A stretch of 64,000 nucleotides of DNA from contig NW_027096013.1 of NCBI RefSeq assembly GCF_040115645.1, positions 434,001 through 498,000 of the forward strand, read 5' to 3'. Both the position numbers and the translations under genes were made by a program. The DNA is from Euwallacea fornicatus. Its lineage: Eukaryota; Arthropoda; Insecta; Coleoptera; Curculionidae. Of this stretch, positions 1 to 12,300 are shown one piece after another (position 1 is the stretch's first letter; each line of letters opens with the position of its first letter). The notes under the pieces are model-generated. The model saw only the letters and a list, made by a program, of their open reading frames with translations. It did not search any database and was not told the origin of the DNA.

Positions 1-79
1 TTGAATTTCCAAGAAAAAGAGTACTTTAAGTGCTCAAACACTCAAATTGTGCGATTTTTCATATTTTGAAGCTCGATAA

Positions 80-96
80 CTTCGACAAATGATGAC
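80..96 (+). other. Half-match to a CENP-B box in the conserved core
   Basis: The monomer core reads cttcgacaaatgatgac. The known CENP-B core pattern is nTTCGnnnnAnnCGGGn: TTCG and the A at the tenth place match, while CGGG is replaced by ATGA. Five of nine fixed positions agree. A half-match in AT-rich sequence can be chance, and functional CENP-B boxes are best known from mammals. Shown for monomer 1; it recurs in nearly every monomer. Confidence 0.25.
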
Positions 97-125
97 CAAA
101 TGTCTTGAACAAAGTGTCAAATTAA

Positions 126-143
126 TCAGCTCGAAGAGATCTT
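126..143. repeat. Variable short dyad segment of the monomer
   Basis: Across the array this segment takes several alternative forms, most with short dyad symmetry: agatcgacgagatct (5-bp arms, 5-bp loop), ctcgacgag (4-bp arms), atctcgatgagat (5-bp arms) and ctcgag inside gctcgaggag. Monomer 1 has the form gctcgaagag, in which the dyad is weak. Short dyads are a known trait of centromeric satellites lacking CENP-B boxes. The function here is inference. Confidence 0.5.
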
Positions 144-171
144 TCAGGTGACACAACACATCATGATTGCA

Positions 172-190
172 TCTTGTTGAATTTCCAAGA
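172..190. repeat. Short inverted repeat across the monomer boundary
   Basis: TCTTG at the end of one monomer and CAAGA at positions 10-14 of the next form 5-bp arms around the 9-base loop ttgaatttc. The surrounding sequence is among the least variable in the array, so this dyad occurs at nearly every monomer junction. At 351 and 1055 the loop is changed (tcttgtgtaatttccaag) but both arms are kept. Confidence 0.55.
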
Positions 191-1584
191 AAAAGACTAC
201 TTTAAGAGCTCAAACACTCAAATTGTGCGATTTTTCATATTTTGAAGCTCAATAACTTCGACAAATGATGACCAAATGTCTTGAACAAAGTGTCAAATTA
301 ATCAGATCGACGAGATCTTTCAGGTGACACAACACATCATCATTCCATCTTGTGTAATTTCCAAGAAAAAGAGTAGTTTAAGTGCTCAAACACTCAAATT
401 GTGAGACTTCTCAAATTTTGACGCTCAATAACTTCGACAAATGATGACCAAATGTCTTAAACAAAGTGTCAAATTAATCAGCTCGACGAGATCTTTCAGG
501 TGACACAACACATCATCATTCCATCTTGTTGAATTTCCAAGAAAAAGAGTACTTTAAGTGCTCAAACACTGAAATTGTGCGATTTTTCATATTTTGAAGC
601 TCGATAACTTCGACAAATGATGACCAAATGTCTTAAACAAAGTATCAAATTAATAAGATCGACGAGATCTTTCAGGTGACATAACACATCATCATTCCAT
701 CTTGTTGAATTTCCAAGAAAAAGAGTACTTTAAGTGCTCAAACACTCAAATTGTGCGATTTTTCATATTTTGAAGCTCGATAACTTCGACAAATGATGAC
801 CAAATGTCTTGAACAAAGTGTCAAATTAATCAGCTCGAAGAGATCTTTCAGGTGACACAACACATCATGATTGCATCTTGTTGAATTTCCAAGAAAAAGA
901 GTACTTTAAGTGCTCAAACACTCAAATTGTGCGATTTTTCATATTTTGAAGCTCAATAACTTCGACAAATGATGACCAAATGTCTTGAACAAAGTGTCAA
1001 ATTAATCAGATCGACGAGATCTTTCAGGTGACACAACACATCATCATTCCATCTTGTGTAATTTCCAAGAAAAAGAGTAGTTTAAGTGCTCAAACACTCA
1101 AATTGTGAGACTTCTCAAATTTTGACGCTCAATAACTTCGACAAATGATGACCAAATGTCTTAAACAAAGTGTCAAATTAATCAGCTTGACGAGATCTTT
1201 CAGGTGACACAACACATCATCATTCCATCTTGTTGAATTTCCAAGAAAAAGAGTACTTTAAGTGCTCAAACACTGAAATTGTGCGATTTTTCATATTTTG
1301 AAGCTCGATAACTTCGACAAATGATGACCAAATGTCTTAAACAAAGTATCAAATTAATAAGATCGACGAGATCTTTCAGGTGACACAACACATCATCATT
1401 CCATCTTGTTGAATTTCCAAGAAAAAGAGTACTTTAAGAACTCAAACACTCAAATTGTGAGACTTCTCAAATTTTGACGCTCGATAACGTCGACAAATGA
1501 TGACCAAATGTCTTGATCAAAGTGTCAAATTAATCAGATCGACGAGATCTTTCAGGTGACATAACACATCATCATTCCATCTTG

Positions 1585-2288
1585 TTGAATTTCCAAGAAA
1601 AAGAGTACTTTAAGTGCTCAAACACTCAAATTGTGCGATTTTTCATATTTTGAAGCTCCATAACTTCGACAAATGATGACCAAATGTCTTGATCAAAGTG
1701 TCAAATTAATCAGATCGACGAGATCTTTCAGGTGACACAACACATCATCATTCCATCTTGTTGAATTTCCAAGAAAAAGAGTACTTTAAGTGCTCAAACA
1801 CTCCAATTGTGACACTTTTCTAAATTTGAAACTCGATAACTTCGACAAATGATGACCAAATGTCTTAAACAAAGTATCAAATTAATAAGATCGACGAGAT
1901 CTTTCAGGTGACATAACACATCATCATTCCATCTTGTTGAATTTCCAAGAAAAAGAGTACTTTAAGTGCTCAAACACTCAAATTGTGCGATTTTTCATAT
2001 TTTGAAGCTCCATAACTTCGACAAATGATGACCAAATGTCTTGATCAAAGTGTCAAATTAATCAGATCGACGAGATCTTTCAGGTGACACAACACATCAT
2101 CATTCCATCTTGTTGAATTTCCAAGAAAAAGAGTACTTTAAGTGCTCAAACACTCCAATTGTGACACTTTTCTAAATTTGAAACTCGATAACTTCGACAA
2201 ATGATGACCAAATGTCTTAAACAAAGTGACAAATTAATCAGCTAGACGAGATCTTTCAGGTGACACAACACATCATGATTGCATCTTG
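1585..2288 (+). repeat. Dimer higher-order repeat, two copies (352 bp each)
   Basis: Each unit is an A-class monomer with the private variant gaagctccataac (1655, 2007) followed by a C-type monomer with gtgacacttttc (1809, 2161). Both variants were seen only here. The last quarter of the second unit differs: it has tgacaaat and cagctagacg where the first has tatcaaat and aataagatcg. The second copy therefore ends in a recombinant tail. Confidence 0.88.
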
Positions 2289-3211
2289 TTGAATTTCCAA
2301 GAAAAAGAGTACTTTAAGTGCTCAAACACTCAAATTGTGCGATTTTTCATATTTTGAAGCTCAATAACTTCGACAAATGATGACCAAATGTCTTGAACAA
2401 AGTGTCAAATTAATCAGATCGACGAGATCTTTCAGGTGACACAACACATCATCATTCCATCTTGTTGAATTTCCAAGAAAAAGAGTAGTTTAAGTGCTCA
2501 AACTCTCAAATTGTGGGATTTTTCATAATTTGAAGCTCGATAACTTCGACAAATGATGACCAAATGTCTTAAACAAAGTGTCAAATTAATCAGCTCGAGG
2601 AGATCTTTCAGGTGACACAACACATCATGATTCCATCTTGTTGAATTTCCAAGAAAAAGAGTACTTTAAGTGCTCAAACACTGAAATTGTGCGATTTTTC
2701 ATATTTTGAAGCTCGATAACTTCGACAAATGATGACCAAATGTCTTAAACAAAGTATCAAATTAATAAGATCGACGAGATCTTTCAGGTGACATAACACA
2801 TCATCTATCCATCTTGTTGAATTTCCAAGAAAAAGAGTACTTTAAGAACTCAAACACTCAAATTGTGAGACTTCTCAAATTTTGACGCTCGATAACTTCG
2901 ACAAATGATGACCAAATGTCTTGAACAAAGTGTCAAATTAATAAGATCGACGAGATCTTTCAGGTGACATAACACATCATCATTCCATCTTGTTGAATTT
3001 CCAAGAAAAAGAGTACTTTAAGTGCTCAAACACTCAAATTGTGCGATTTTTCATATTTTGAAGCTCGATAACTTCGACAAATGATGACCAAATGTCTTGA
3101 ACAAAGTGTCAAATTAATCAGATCGACGAGATCTTTCAGGTGACACAACACATCATCATTCCATCTTGTTGAATTTCCAAGAAAAAGAGTAGTTTAAGTG
3201 CTCAAACACTG
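2289..3211 (+). repeat. Satellite monomers without clear higher-order order
   Basis: About five monomers of mixed A, B and D class. A D-class monomer (gtgggatttttcataattt, near 2512) is the leftmost of four; the others are near 22756, 38596 and 40708. The ctgaaattgtg variant occurs near 2681 and 3209, as it does at 569 and 1273. No repeat order was recognised and nothing other than satellite is present. Confidence 0.8.
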
Positions 3212-6200
3212 AAATTGTGCGATTTTTCATATTTTGAAGCTCGATAACTTCGACAAATGATGACCAAATGTCTTGAACAAAGTGTCAAATTAATCAGATC
3301 GACGAGATCTTTCAGGTGACACAACACATCATCATTCCATCTTGTTGAATTTCCAAGAAAAAGAGTAGTTTAAGTGCTCAAACACTCAAATTGTGAGACT
3401 TCTCAAATTTTGACGCTCAATAACTTCGACAAATGATGACCAAATGTCTTAAACAAAGTGTCAAATTAATAAGCTCGACGAGATCTTTCAGGTGACACAA
3501 CACATCATCATTCCATCTTGTTGAATTTCCAAGAAAAAGAGTACTTTATGTGCCCAAACACTCAAATTGTGCGATTTTTCATATTTTGAAGCTCGATAAC
3601 TTCGACAAATAATGACCAAATGTCTTAAACAAAGTATCAAATTAATCAGTTCGACGAGATCTTTCAGGTGACACAACACATCATGATTGCATCTTGTTGA
3701 ATTTCCAAGAAAAAGAGTACTTTAAGTGCTCAAACACTCAAATTGTGCGATTTTTCATATTTTGAAGCTCGATAACTTCGACAAATGATGACCAAATGTC
3801 TTAAACAAAGTATCAAATTAATAAGATCGACGAGATCTTTCAGGTGACATAACACATCATCATTCCATCTTGTTGAATTTCCAAGAAAAAGAGTAGTTTA
3901 AGTGCTCAAACACTCAAATTGTGAGACTTCTCAAATTTTGACGCTCAATAACTTCGACAAATGATGACCAAATGTCTTAAACAAAGTGTCAAATTAATCA
4001 GCTCGAGGAGATCTTTCAGGTGACACAACACATCATCATTCCATCTTGTTGAATTTCCAAGAAAAAGAGTACTTTAATTGCTCAAACACTCCAATTGTGA
4101 GACTTCTCAAATTTTGACGCTCGATAACTTCGACAAATGATGACCAAATGTCTTAAACAAAGTTTCAAATTAATCAGTTCGACGAGATCTTTCAGGTGAC
4201 ACAACACATCATGATTCCATCTTGTTGAATTTCCAAGAAAAAGAGTACTTTAAGTGCTCAAACACTCAAATTGTGCGATTTTTCATATTTTGAAGCTCGA
4301 TAACTTCGACAAATGATGACCAAATGTCTTGAACAAAGTGTCAAATTAATCAGCTCGAAGAGATCTTTCAGGTGACACAACACATCATCATTCCATCTTG
4401 TTGAATTTCCAAGAAAAAGAGTACTTTAATTGCTCAAACACTCCAATTGTGAGACTTTTCTAAATTTGAAACTCGATAACTTCGACAAATGATGACCAAA
4501 TGTCTTAAACAAAGTGACAAATTAATCAGCTAGACGAGATCTTTCAGGTGACACAACACATCATCATTCCATCTTGTTGAATTTCCAAGAAAAAGAGTAC
4601 TTTAATTGCTCAAACACTCCAATTGTGAGACTTCTCAAATTTTGACGCTCAATAACTTCGACAAATGATGACCAAATGTCTTAAACAAAGTGTCAAATTA
4701 ATCAGCTCGAGGAGATCTTTCAGGTGACACAACACATCATCATTCCATCTTGTTGAATTTCCAAGAAAAAGAGTACTTTATGTGCTCAAACACTCAAATT
4801 GTGCGATTTTTCATATTTTGAAGCTCGATAACTTCGACAAATGATGACCAAATGTCTTGAACAAAGTGTCAAATTAATCAGATCGACGAGATCTTTCAGG
4901 TGACACAACACATCATCATTCCATCTTGTTGAATTTCCAAGAAAAAGAGTAGTTTAAGTGCTCAAACACTCAAATTGTGAGACTTCTCAAATTTTGACGC
5001 TCAATAACTCCGACAAATGATGACCAAATGTCTTGAACAAAGTGTCAAATTAATCAGCTCGACGAGATTTTTCAGGTGACACAACACATCATCATTCCAT
5101 CTTGTTGAATTTCCAAGAAAAAGAGTACTTTAATTGCTCAAACACTTCAATTGTGAGACTTCTCAAATTTTGACGCTCGATAACTTCGACAAATGATGAC
5201 CAAATGTCTTAAACAAAGTATCAAATTAATCAGTTCGACGAGATCTTTCAGGTGACACAACACATCATGATTGCATCTTGTTGAATTTCCAAGAAAAAGA
5301 GTACTTTATGTGCTCAAACACTCAAATTGTGCGATTTTTCATATTTTGAAGCTCGATAACTTCGACAAATGATGACCAAATGTCTTGAACAAAGTGTCAA
5401 ATTAATCAGATCGACGAGATCTTTCAGGTGACACAACACATCATCATTCCATCTTGTTGAATTTCCAAGAAAAAGAGTAGTTTAAGTGCTCAAACACTCA
5501 AATTGTGAGACTTCTCAAATTTTGACGCTCAATAACTTCGACAAATGATGACCAAATGTCTTAAACAAAGTGTCAAATTAATAAGCTCGACGAGATCTTT
5601 CAGGTGACACAACACATCATCATTCCATCTTGTTGAATTTCCAAGAAAAAGAGTACTTTATGTGCCCAAACACTCAAATTGTGCGATTTTTCATATTTTG
5701 AAGCTCGATAACTTCGACAAATGATGACCAAATGTCTTAAACAAAGTATCAAATTAATCAGTTCGACGAGATCTTTCAGGTGACACAACACATCATGATT
5801 GCATCTTGTTGAATTTCCAAGAAAAAGAGTACTTTAAGTGCTCAAACACTCAAATTGTGCGATTTTTCATATTTTGAAGCTCGATAACTTCGACAAATGA
5901 TGACCAAATGTCTTAAACAAAGTATCAAATTAATAAGATCGACGAGATCTTTCAGGTGACATAACACATCATCATTCCATCTTGTTGAATTTCCAAGAAA
6001 AAGAGTACTTTAAGTGCTCAAATACTCAAATTGTGCGATTTTTCATATTTTGAAGCTCAATAACTTCGACAAATGATGACCAAATGTCTTGATCAAAGTG
6101 TCAAATTAATAAGATCGACGAGATCTTTCAGGTGACATAACACATCATCATTCCATCTTGTTGAATTTCGAAGAAAAAGAGTACTTTAAGTGCTCAAACA

Positions 6201-9200
6201 CCCAAATTGTGCGATTTTTCATATTTTGAAGCTCGATAACTTCGACAAATGATGACCAAATGTCTTGAACAAAGTATCAAATTAATCAGTTCGACGAGAT
6301 CTTTCAGGTGACACAACACATCATGATTGCATCTTGTTGAATTTCCAAGAAAAAGAGTACTTTAAGTGCTCAAACACTCAAATTGTGCGATTTTTCATAT
6401 TTTGAAGCTCGATAACTTCGACAAATGATGACCAAATGTCTTAAACAAAGTATCAAATTAATAAGATCGACGAGATCTTTCAGGTGACATAACACATCAT
6501 CATTCCATCTTGTTGAATTTCCAAGAAAAAGAGTACTTTAAGTGCTCAAATACTCAAATTGTGCGATTTTTCATATTTTGAAGCTCAATAACTTCGACAA
6601 ATGATGACCAAATGTCTTGATCAAAGTGTCAAATTAATAAGATCGACGAGATCTTTCAGGTGACATAACACATCATCATTCCATCTTGTTGAATTTCCAA
6701 GAAAAAGAGTACTTTAATTGCTCAAACACTCCAATTGTGAGACTTCTCAAATTTTGACGCTCGATAACTTCGACAAATGATGACCAAATGTCTTAAACAA
6801 AGTATCAAATTAATCAGTTCGACGAGATCTTTCAGGTGACACAACACATCATGATTGCATCTTGTTGAATTTCCAAGAAAAAGAGTACTTTATGTGCTCA
6901 AACACTCAAATTGTGCGATTTTTCATATTTTGAAGCTCGATAACTTCGACAAATGATGACCAAATGTCTTGAACAAAGTGTCAAATTAATCAGATCGACG
7001 AGATCTTTCAGGTGACACAACACATCATCATTCCATCTTGTTGAATTTCCAAGAAAAAGAGTAGTTTAAGTGCTCAAACACTCAAATTGTGAGACTTCTC
7101 AAATTTTGACGCTCAATAACTACGACAAATGATGACCAAATGTCTTAAACAAAGTGTCAAATTAATAAGCTCGACGAGATCTTTCAGGTGACACAACACA
7201 TCATCATTCCATCTTGTTGAATTTCCAAGAAAAAGAGTACTTTAATTGCTCAAACACTTCAATTGTGAGACTTCTCAAATTTTGACGCTCGATAACTTCG
7301 ACAAATGATGACCAAATGTCTTAAACAAAGTATCAAATTAATCAGTTCGACGAGATCTTTCAGGTGACACAACACATCATGATTGCATCTTGTTGAATTT
7401 CCAAGAAAAAGAGTACTTTATGTGCTCAAACACTCAAATTGTGCGATTTTTCATATTTTGAAGCTCGATAACTTCGACAAATGATGACCAAATGTCTTGA
7501 ACAAAGTGTCAAATTAATCAGATCGACGAGATCTTTCAGGTGACACAACACATCATGATTGCATCTTGTTGAATTTCCAAGAAAAAGAGTACTTTATGTG
7601 CTCAAACACTCAAATTGTGCGATTTTTCATATTTTGAAGCTCGATAACTTCGACAAATGATGACCAAATGTCTTGAACAAAGTGTCAAATTAATCAGATC
7701 GACGAGATCTTTCAGGTGACACAACACATCATCATTCCATCTTGTTGAATTTCCAAGAAAAAGAGTAGTTTAAGTGCTCAAACACTCAAATTGTGAGACT
7801 TCTCAAATTTTGACGCTCAATAACTTCGACAAATGATGACCAAATGTCTTAAACAAAGTGTCAAATTAATAAGCTCGACGAGATCTTTCAGGTGACACAA
7901 CACATCATCATTCCATCTTGTTGAATTTCCAAGAAAAAGAGTACTTTATGTGCCCAAACACTCAAATTGTGCGATTTTTCATATTTTGAAGCTCGATAAC
8001 TTCGACAAATGATGACCAAATGTCTTAAACAAAGTATCAAATTAATCAGTTCGACGAGATCTTTCAGGTGACACAACACATCATGATTGCATCTTGTTGA
8101 ATTTCCAAGAAAAAGAGTACTTTAAGTGCTCAAACACTCAAATTGTGCGATTTTTCATATTTTGAAGCTCGATAACTTCGACAAATGATGACCAAATGTC
8201 TTAAACAAAGTATCAAATTAATAAGATCGACGAGATCTTTCAGGTGACATAACACATCATCATTCCATCTTGTTGAATTTCCAAGAAAAAGAGTACTTTA
8301 AGTGCTCAAATACTCAAATTGTGCGATTTTTCATATTTTGAAGCTCAATAACTTCGACAAATGATGACCAAATGTCTTGATCAAAGTGTCAAATTAATAA
8401 GATCGACGAGATCTTTCAGGTGACATAACACATCATCATTCCATCTTGTTGAATTTCCAAGAAAAAGAGTACTTTAAGTGCTCAAACACCCAAATTGTGC
8501 GATTTTTCATATTTTGAAGCTCGATAACTTCGACAAATGATGACCAAATGTCTTGAACAAAGTATCAAATTAATCAGTTCGACGAGATCTTTCAGGTGAC
8601 ACAACACATCATGATTGCATCTTGTTGAATTTCCAAGAAAAAGAGTACTTTAAGTGCTCAAACACTCAAATTGTGCGATTTTTCATATTTTGAAGCTCGA
8701 TAACTTCGACAAATGATGACCAAATGTCTTAAACAAAGTATCAAATTAATAAGATCGACGAGATCTTTCAGGTGACATAACACATCATCATTCCATCTTG
8801 TTGAATTTCCAAGAAAAAGAGTACTTTAATTGCTCAAACACTCCAATTGTGAGACTTCTCAAATTTTGACGCTCGATAACTTCGACAAATGATGACCAAA
8901 TGTCTTAAACAAAGTATCAAATTAATCAGTTCGACGAGATCTTTCAGGTGACACAACACATCATGATTGCATCTTGTTGAATTTCCAAGAAAAAGAGTAC
9001 TTTATGTGCTCAAACACTCAAATTGTGCGATTTTTCATATTTTGAAGCTCGATAACTTCGACAAATGATGACCAAATGTCTTGAACAAAGTGTCAAATTA
9101 ATCAGATCGACGAGATCTTTCAGGTGACACAACACATCATCATTCCATCTTGTTGAATTTCCAAGAAAAAGAGTAGTTTAAGTGCTCAAACACTCAAATT

Positions 9201-9352
9201 GTGAGACTTCTCAAATTTTGACGCTCAATAACTACGACAAATGATGACCAAATGTCTTAAACAAAGTGTCAAATTAATAAGCTCGACGAGATCTTTCAGG
9301 TGACACAACACATCATCATTCCATCTTGTTGAATTTCCAAGAAAAAGAGTAC
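3212..9352 (+). repeat. 12/13-monomer higher-order repeat region
   Basis: Blocks recur at offsets of 2112 bp (12 monomers) and 2288 bp (13). Bases 3212-3890 match 5324-6002, about 5240-6540 match 7528-8828, and about 6661-7240 match 8773-9352. The last pair shares the private variant actacgac (7121, 9233). Units carry a minus-strand open variant (tttatgtgcccaaac) near 3547, 5659, 7947 and 9355. Local changes sit inside the order: a trimer at offset 528 bp near 6015/6543 and a single-monomer doubling at 7393-7744. Point differences are few, for example aaataatgacc near 3610 and gaatttcgaag near 6165. Confidence 0.85.
7393..7744 (+). repeat. Adjacent duplicated monomer pair
   Basis: Two consecutive monomers share the same unusual combination (tttatgtgctc, A class, gaac, cagatcgacg) and differ only in the tail, gattgc against cattcc. 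In neighbouring units this monomer type is followed by a gtagtttaag monomer, so one extra copy explains the 13- rather than 12-monomer spacing here. Confidence 0.8.
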
Positions 9353-12300
9353 TTTATGTGCCCAAACACTCAAATTGTGCGATTTTTCATATTTTGAAGC
9401 TCGATAACTTCGACAAATGATGACCAAATGTCTTAAACAAAGTATCAAATTAATCAGTTCGACGAGATCTTTCAGGTGACATAACACATCATGATTGCAT
9501 CTTGTTGAATTTCCAAGAAAAAGAGTACTTTAAGAACTCAAACACTCAAATTGTGCGATTTTTCATATTTTGAAGCTCGATAACTTCGACAAATGATGAC
9601 CAAATGTCTTAAACAAAGTATCAAATTAATAAGATCGACGAGATCTTTCAGGTGACATAACACATCATCATTCCATCTTGTTGAATTTCCAAGAAAAAGA
9701 GTACTTTAAGTGCTCAAATACTCAAATTGTGCGATTTTTCATATTTTGAAGCTCAATAACTTCGACAAATGATGACCAAATGTCTTGATCAAAGTGTCAA
9801 ATTAATCAGATCGACGAGATCTTTCAGGTGACACAACACATCATGATTGCATCTTGTTGAATTTCCAAGAAAAAGAGTACTTTAAGAACTCAAACACTCA
9901 AATTGTGAGACTTCTCAAATTTTGACGCTCGATAACTTCGACAAATGATGACCAAATGTCTTGAACAAAGTGTCAAATTAATAAGATCGACGAGATCTTT
10001 CAGGTGACATAACACATCATCATTCCATCTTGTTGAATTTCCAAGAAAAATTGTACTTTAAGTGCTCAAACACTCAAATTGTGCGATTTTTCATATTTTG
10101 AAGCTCGATAACTTCGACAAATGATGACCAAATGTCTTGAACAAAGTGTCAAATTAATCAGATCGACGAGATCTTTCAGGTGACACAACACATCATCTTT
10201 CCATCTTGTTGAATTTCCAAGAAAAAGAGTAGTTTAAGTGCTCAAACACTCAAATTGTGAGACTTCTCACATTTTGACGCTCAATAACTTCGACAAATGA
10301 TGACCAAATGTCTTAAACAAAGTGTCAAATTAATCAGCTCGAGGAGATCTTTCAGGTGACACAACACATCATCATTCCATCTTGTTGAATTTCCAAGAAA
10401 AAGAGTACTTTAATTGCTCAAACACTCCAATTGTGAGACTTCTCAAATTTTGACGCTCGATAACTTCGACAAATGATGACCAAATGTCTTAAACAAAGTT
10501 TCAAATTAATCAGTTCGACGAGATCTTTCAGGTGACACAACACATCATCATTCCATCTTGTTGAATTTCCAAGAAAAAGAGTACTTTAATTGCTCAAACA
10601 CTCCAATTGTGAGACTTCTCAAATTTTGACGCTCAATAACTTCGACAAATGATGACCAAATGTCTTAAACAAAGTGTCAAATTAATCAGCTCGAGGAGAT
10701 CTTTCAGGTGACACAACACATCATCATTCCATCTTGTTGAATTTCCAAGAAAAAGAGTACTTTATGTGCTCAAACACTCAAATTGTGCGATTTTTCATAT
10801 TTTGAAGCTCAATAACTTCGACAAATGATGACCAAATGTCTTGATCAAAGTGTCAAATTAATAAGATCGACGAGATCTTTCAGGTGACATAACACATCAT
10901 CATTCCATCTTGTTGAATTTCCAAGAAAAAGAGTACTTTAAGTGCTCAAACACCCAAATTGTGCGATTTTTCATATTTTGAAGCTCGATAACTTCGACAA
11001 ATGATGACCAAATGTCTTGAACAAAGTATCAAATTAATCAGTTCGACGAGATCTTTCAGGTGACACAACACATCATGATTGCATCTTGTTGAATTTCCAA
11101 GAAAAAGAGTACTTTAATTGCTCAAACACTCCAATTGTGAGACTTCTCAAATTTTGACGCTCAATAACTTCGAAAAATGATGACCAAATGTCTTGAACAA
11201 AGTGTCAAATTAATCAGATCGACGAGATCTTTCAGGTGACACAACACATCATCATTCCATCTTGTTGAATTTCCAAGAAAAAGAGTAGTTTAAGTGCTCA
11301 AACACTCAAATTGTGAGACTTCTCAAATTTTGACGCTCAATAACTCCGACAAATGATGACCAAATGTCTTGAACAAAGTGTCAAATTAATCAGCTCGACG
11401 AGATTTTTCAGGTGACACAACACATCATCATTCCATCTTGTTGAATTTCCAAGAAAAAGAGTACTTTAATTGCTCAAACACTTCAATTGTGAGACTTCTC
11501 AAATTTTGACGCTCGATAACTTCGACAAATGATGACCAAATGTCTTAAACAAAGTATCAAATTAATCAGTTCGACGAGATCTTTCAGGTGACACAACACA
11601 TCATGATTGCATCTTGTTGAATTTCCAAGAAAAAGAGTACTTTATGTGCTCAAACACTCAAATTGTGCGATTTTTCATATTTTGAAGCTCGATAACTTCG
11701 ACAAATGATGACCAAATGTCTTGAACAAAGTGTCAAATTAATCAGATCGACGAGATCTTTCAGGTGACACAACACATCATCATTCCATCTTGTTGAATTT
11801 CCAAGAAAAAGAGTAGTTTAAGTGCTCAAACACTCAAATTGTGAGACTTCTCAAATTTTGACGCTCAATAACTTCGACAAATGATGACCAAATGTCTTAA
11901 ACAAAGTGTCAAATTAATAAGCTCGACGAGATCTTTCAGGTGACACAACACATCATCATTCCATCTTGTTGAATTTCCAAGAAAAAGAGTACTTTATGTG
12001 CCCAAACACTCAAATTGTGCGATTTTTCATATTTTGAAGCTCGATAACTTCGACAAATGATGACCAAATGTCTTAAACAAAGTATCAAATTAATCAGTTC
12101 GACGAGATCTTTCAGGTGACATAACACATCATGATTGCATCTTGTTGAATTTCCAAGAAAAAGAGTACTTTAAGAACTCAAACACTCAAATTGTGCGATT
12201 TTTCATATTTTGAAGCTCGATAACTTCGACAAATGATGACCAAATGTCTTAAACAAAGTATCAAATTAATAAGATCGACGAGATCTTTCAGGTGACATAA

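Larger units (their letters stand above)
1..176 (+). repeat. Reference monomer and its internal map
   Basis: Used here as the phase reference. Positions 1-23 are nearly invariant and carry an A5 tract (14-18). Positions 24-35 vary (tttaagtgctc, tttatgtgctc, tttaattgctc, tttaagaactc). Positions 49-72 define classes: A, gcgatttttcatattttgaa; B, gagacttctcaaattttgac; C, gagacttttctaaatttgaa; rare D, gggatttttcataatttgaa. Positions 76-106 form the conserved core around cttcgacaaatgatgacc. Positions 107-135 vary in linked sets (gaac/aaac/gatc, then tgtcaaat, tatcaaat, tttcaaat or tgacaaat, then a dyad-bearing segment). Positions 138-150 hold agatctttcaggt, which contains a BglII-type AGATCT hexamer. 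The tail at 155-176 varies as catcatcattcc, catcatgattgc or catcatgattcc. Confidence 0.95.
1..1408 (+). repeat. Tetramer higher-order repeat, two copies (704 bp each)
   Basis: Bases 1-704 match 705-1408 with about five substitutions. The diagnostic shared variant is tcttgtgtaatttcc, seen at 351 and again at 1055, exactly 704 bp (four monomers) apart. Differences include gactac/gagtac (near 195/899), agagct/agtgct (near 205), gctcgacg/gcttgacg (near 485/1189) and acataac/acacaac (near 680/1384). The next monomer (1409) starts a different order, with tttaagaactc. The left copy may extend beyond the window. Confidence 0.9.

Noticed and set aside
80..96. True CENP-B box
   Set aside because: Only TTCG and one A of the fixed positions match; the CGGG half is absent in every monomer read. 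Kept only as a low-confidence partial resemblance.
1..176. Identity with a known satellite of the same length (for example the 176-bp Brassica CentBr family)
   Set aside because: Only the length agrees. I recognise no shared sequence with that family and cannot run a database search. A BLAST of one monomer against plant satellite collections would decide it.
1..176. Monomer derived from an ancestral 88-bp dimer or 59-bp trimer
   Set aside because: Short internal echoes exist (agctcga at about 70 and 128; aagtgctcaaa at 28 against aagtgtcaaa at 112), but their offsets (58, 84) disagree and the flanks do not align.
172..190. Rho-independent terminator at the monomer junction (TCTTG/CAAGA stem)
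   Set aside because: The stem is only 5 bp, is A/T-rich, and is followed by an A-run rather than a T-run on the plus strand. The setting is eukaryotic satellite, so only a weak dyad is claimed.
3488..3679. Minus-strand 63-codon open frame, and its 24 relatives to 63342, as genes
   Set aside because: Each spans more than one 176-bp satellite monomer, starts at GTG, has no promoter or ribosome-binding context, and exists only because one monomer variant removes a stop. Copies differ exactly as the satellite does, with no sign of codon-level constraint.
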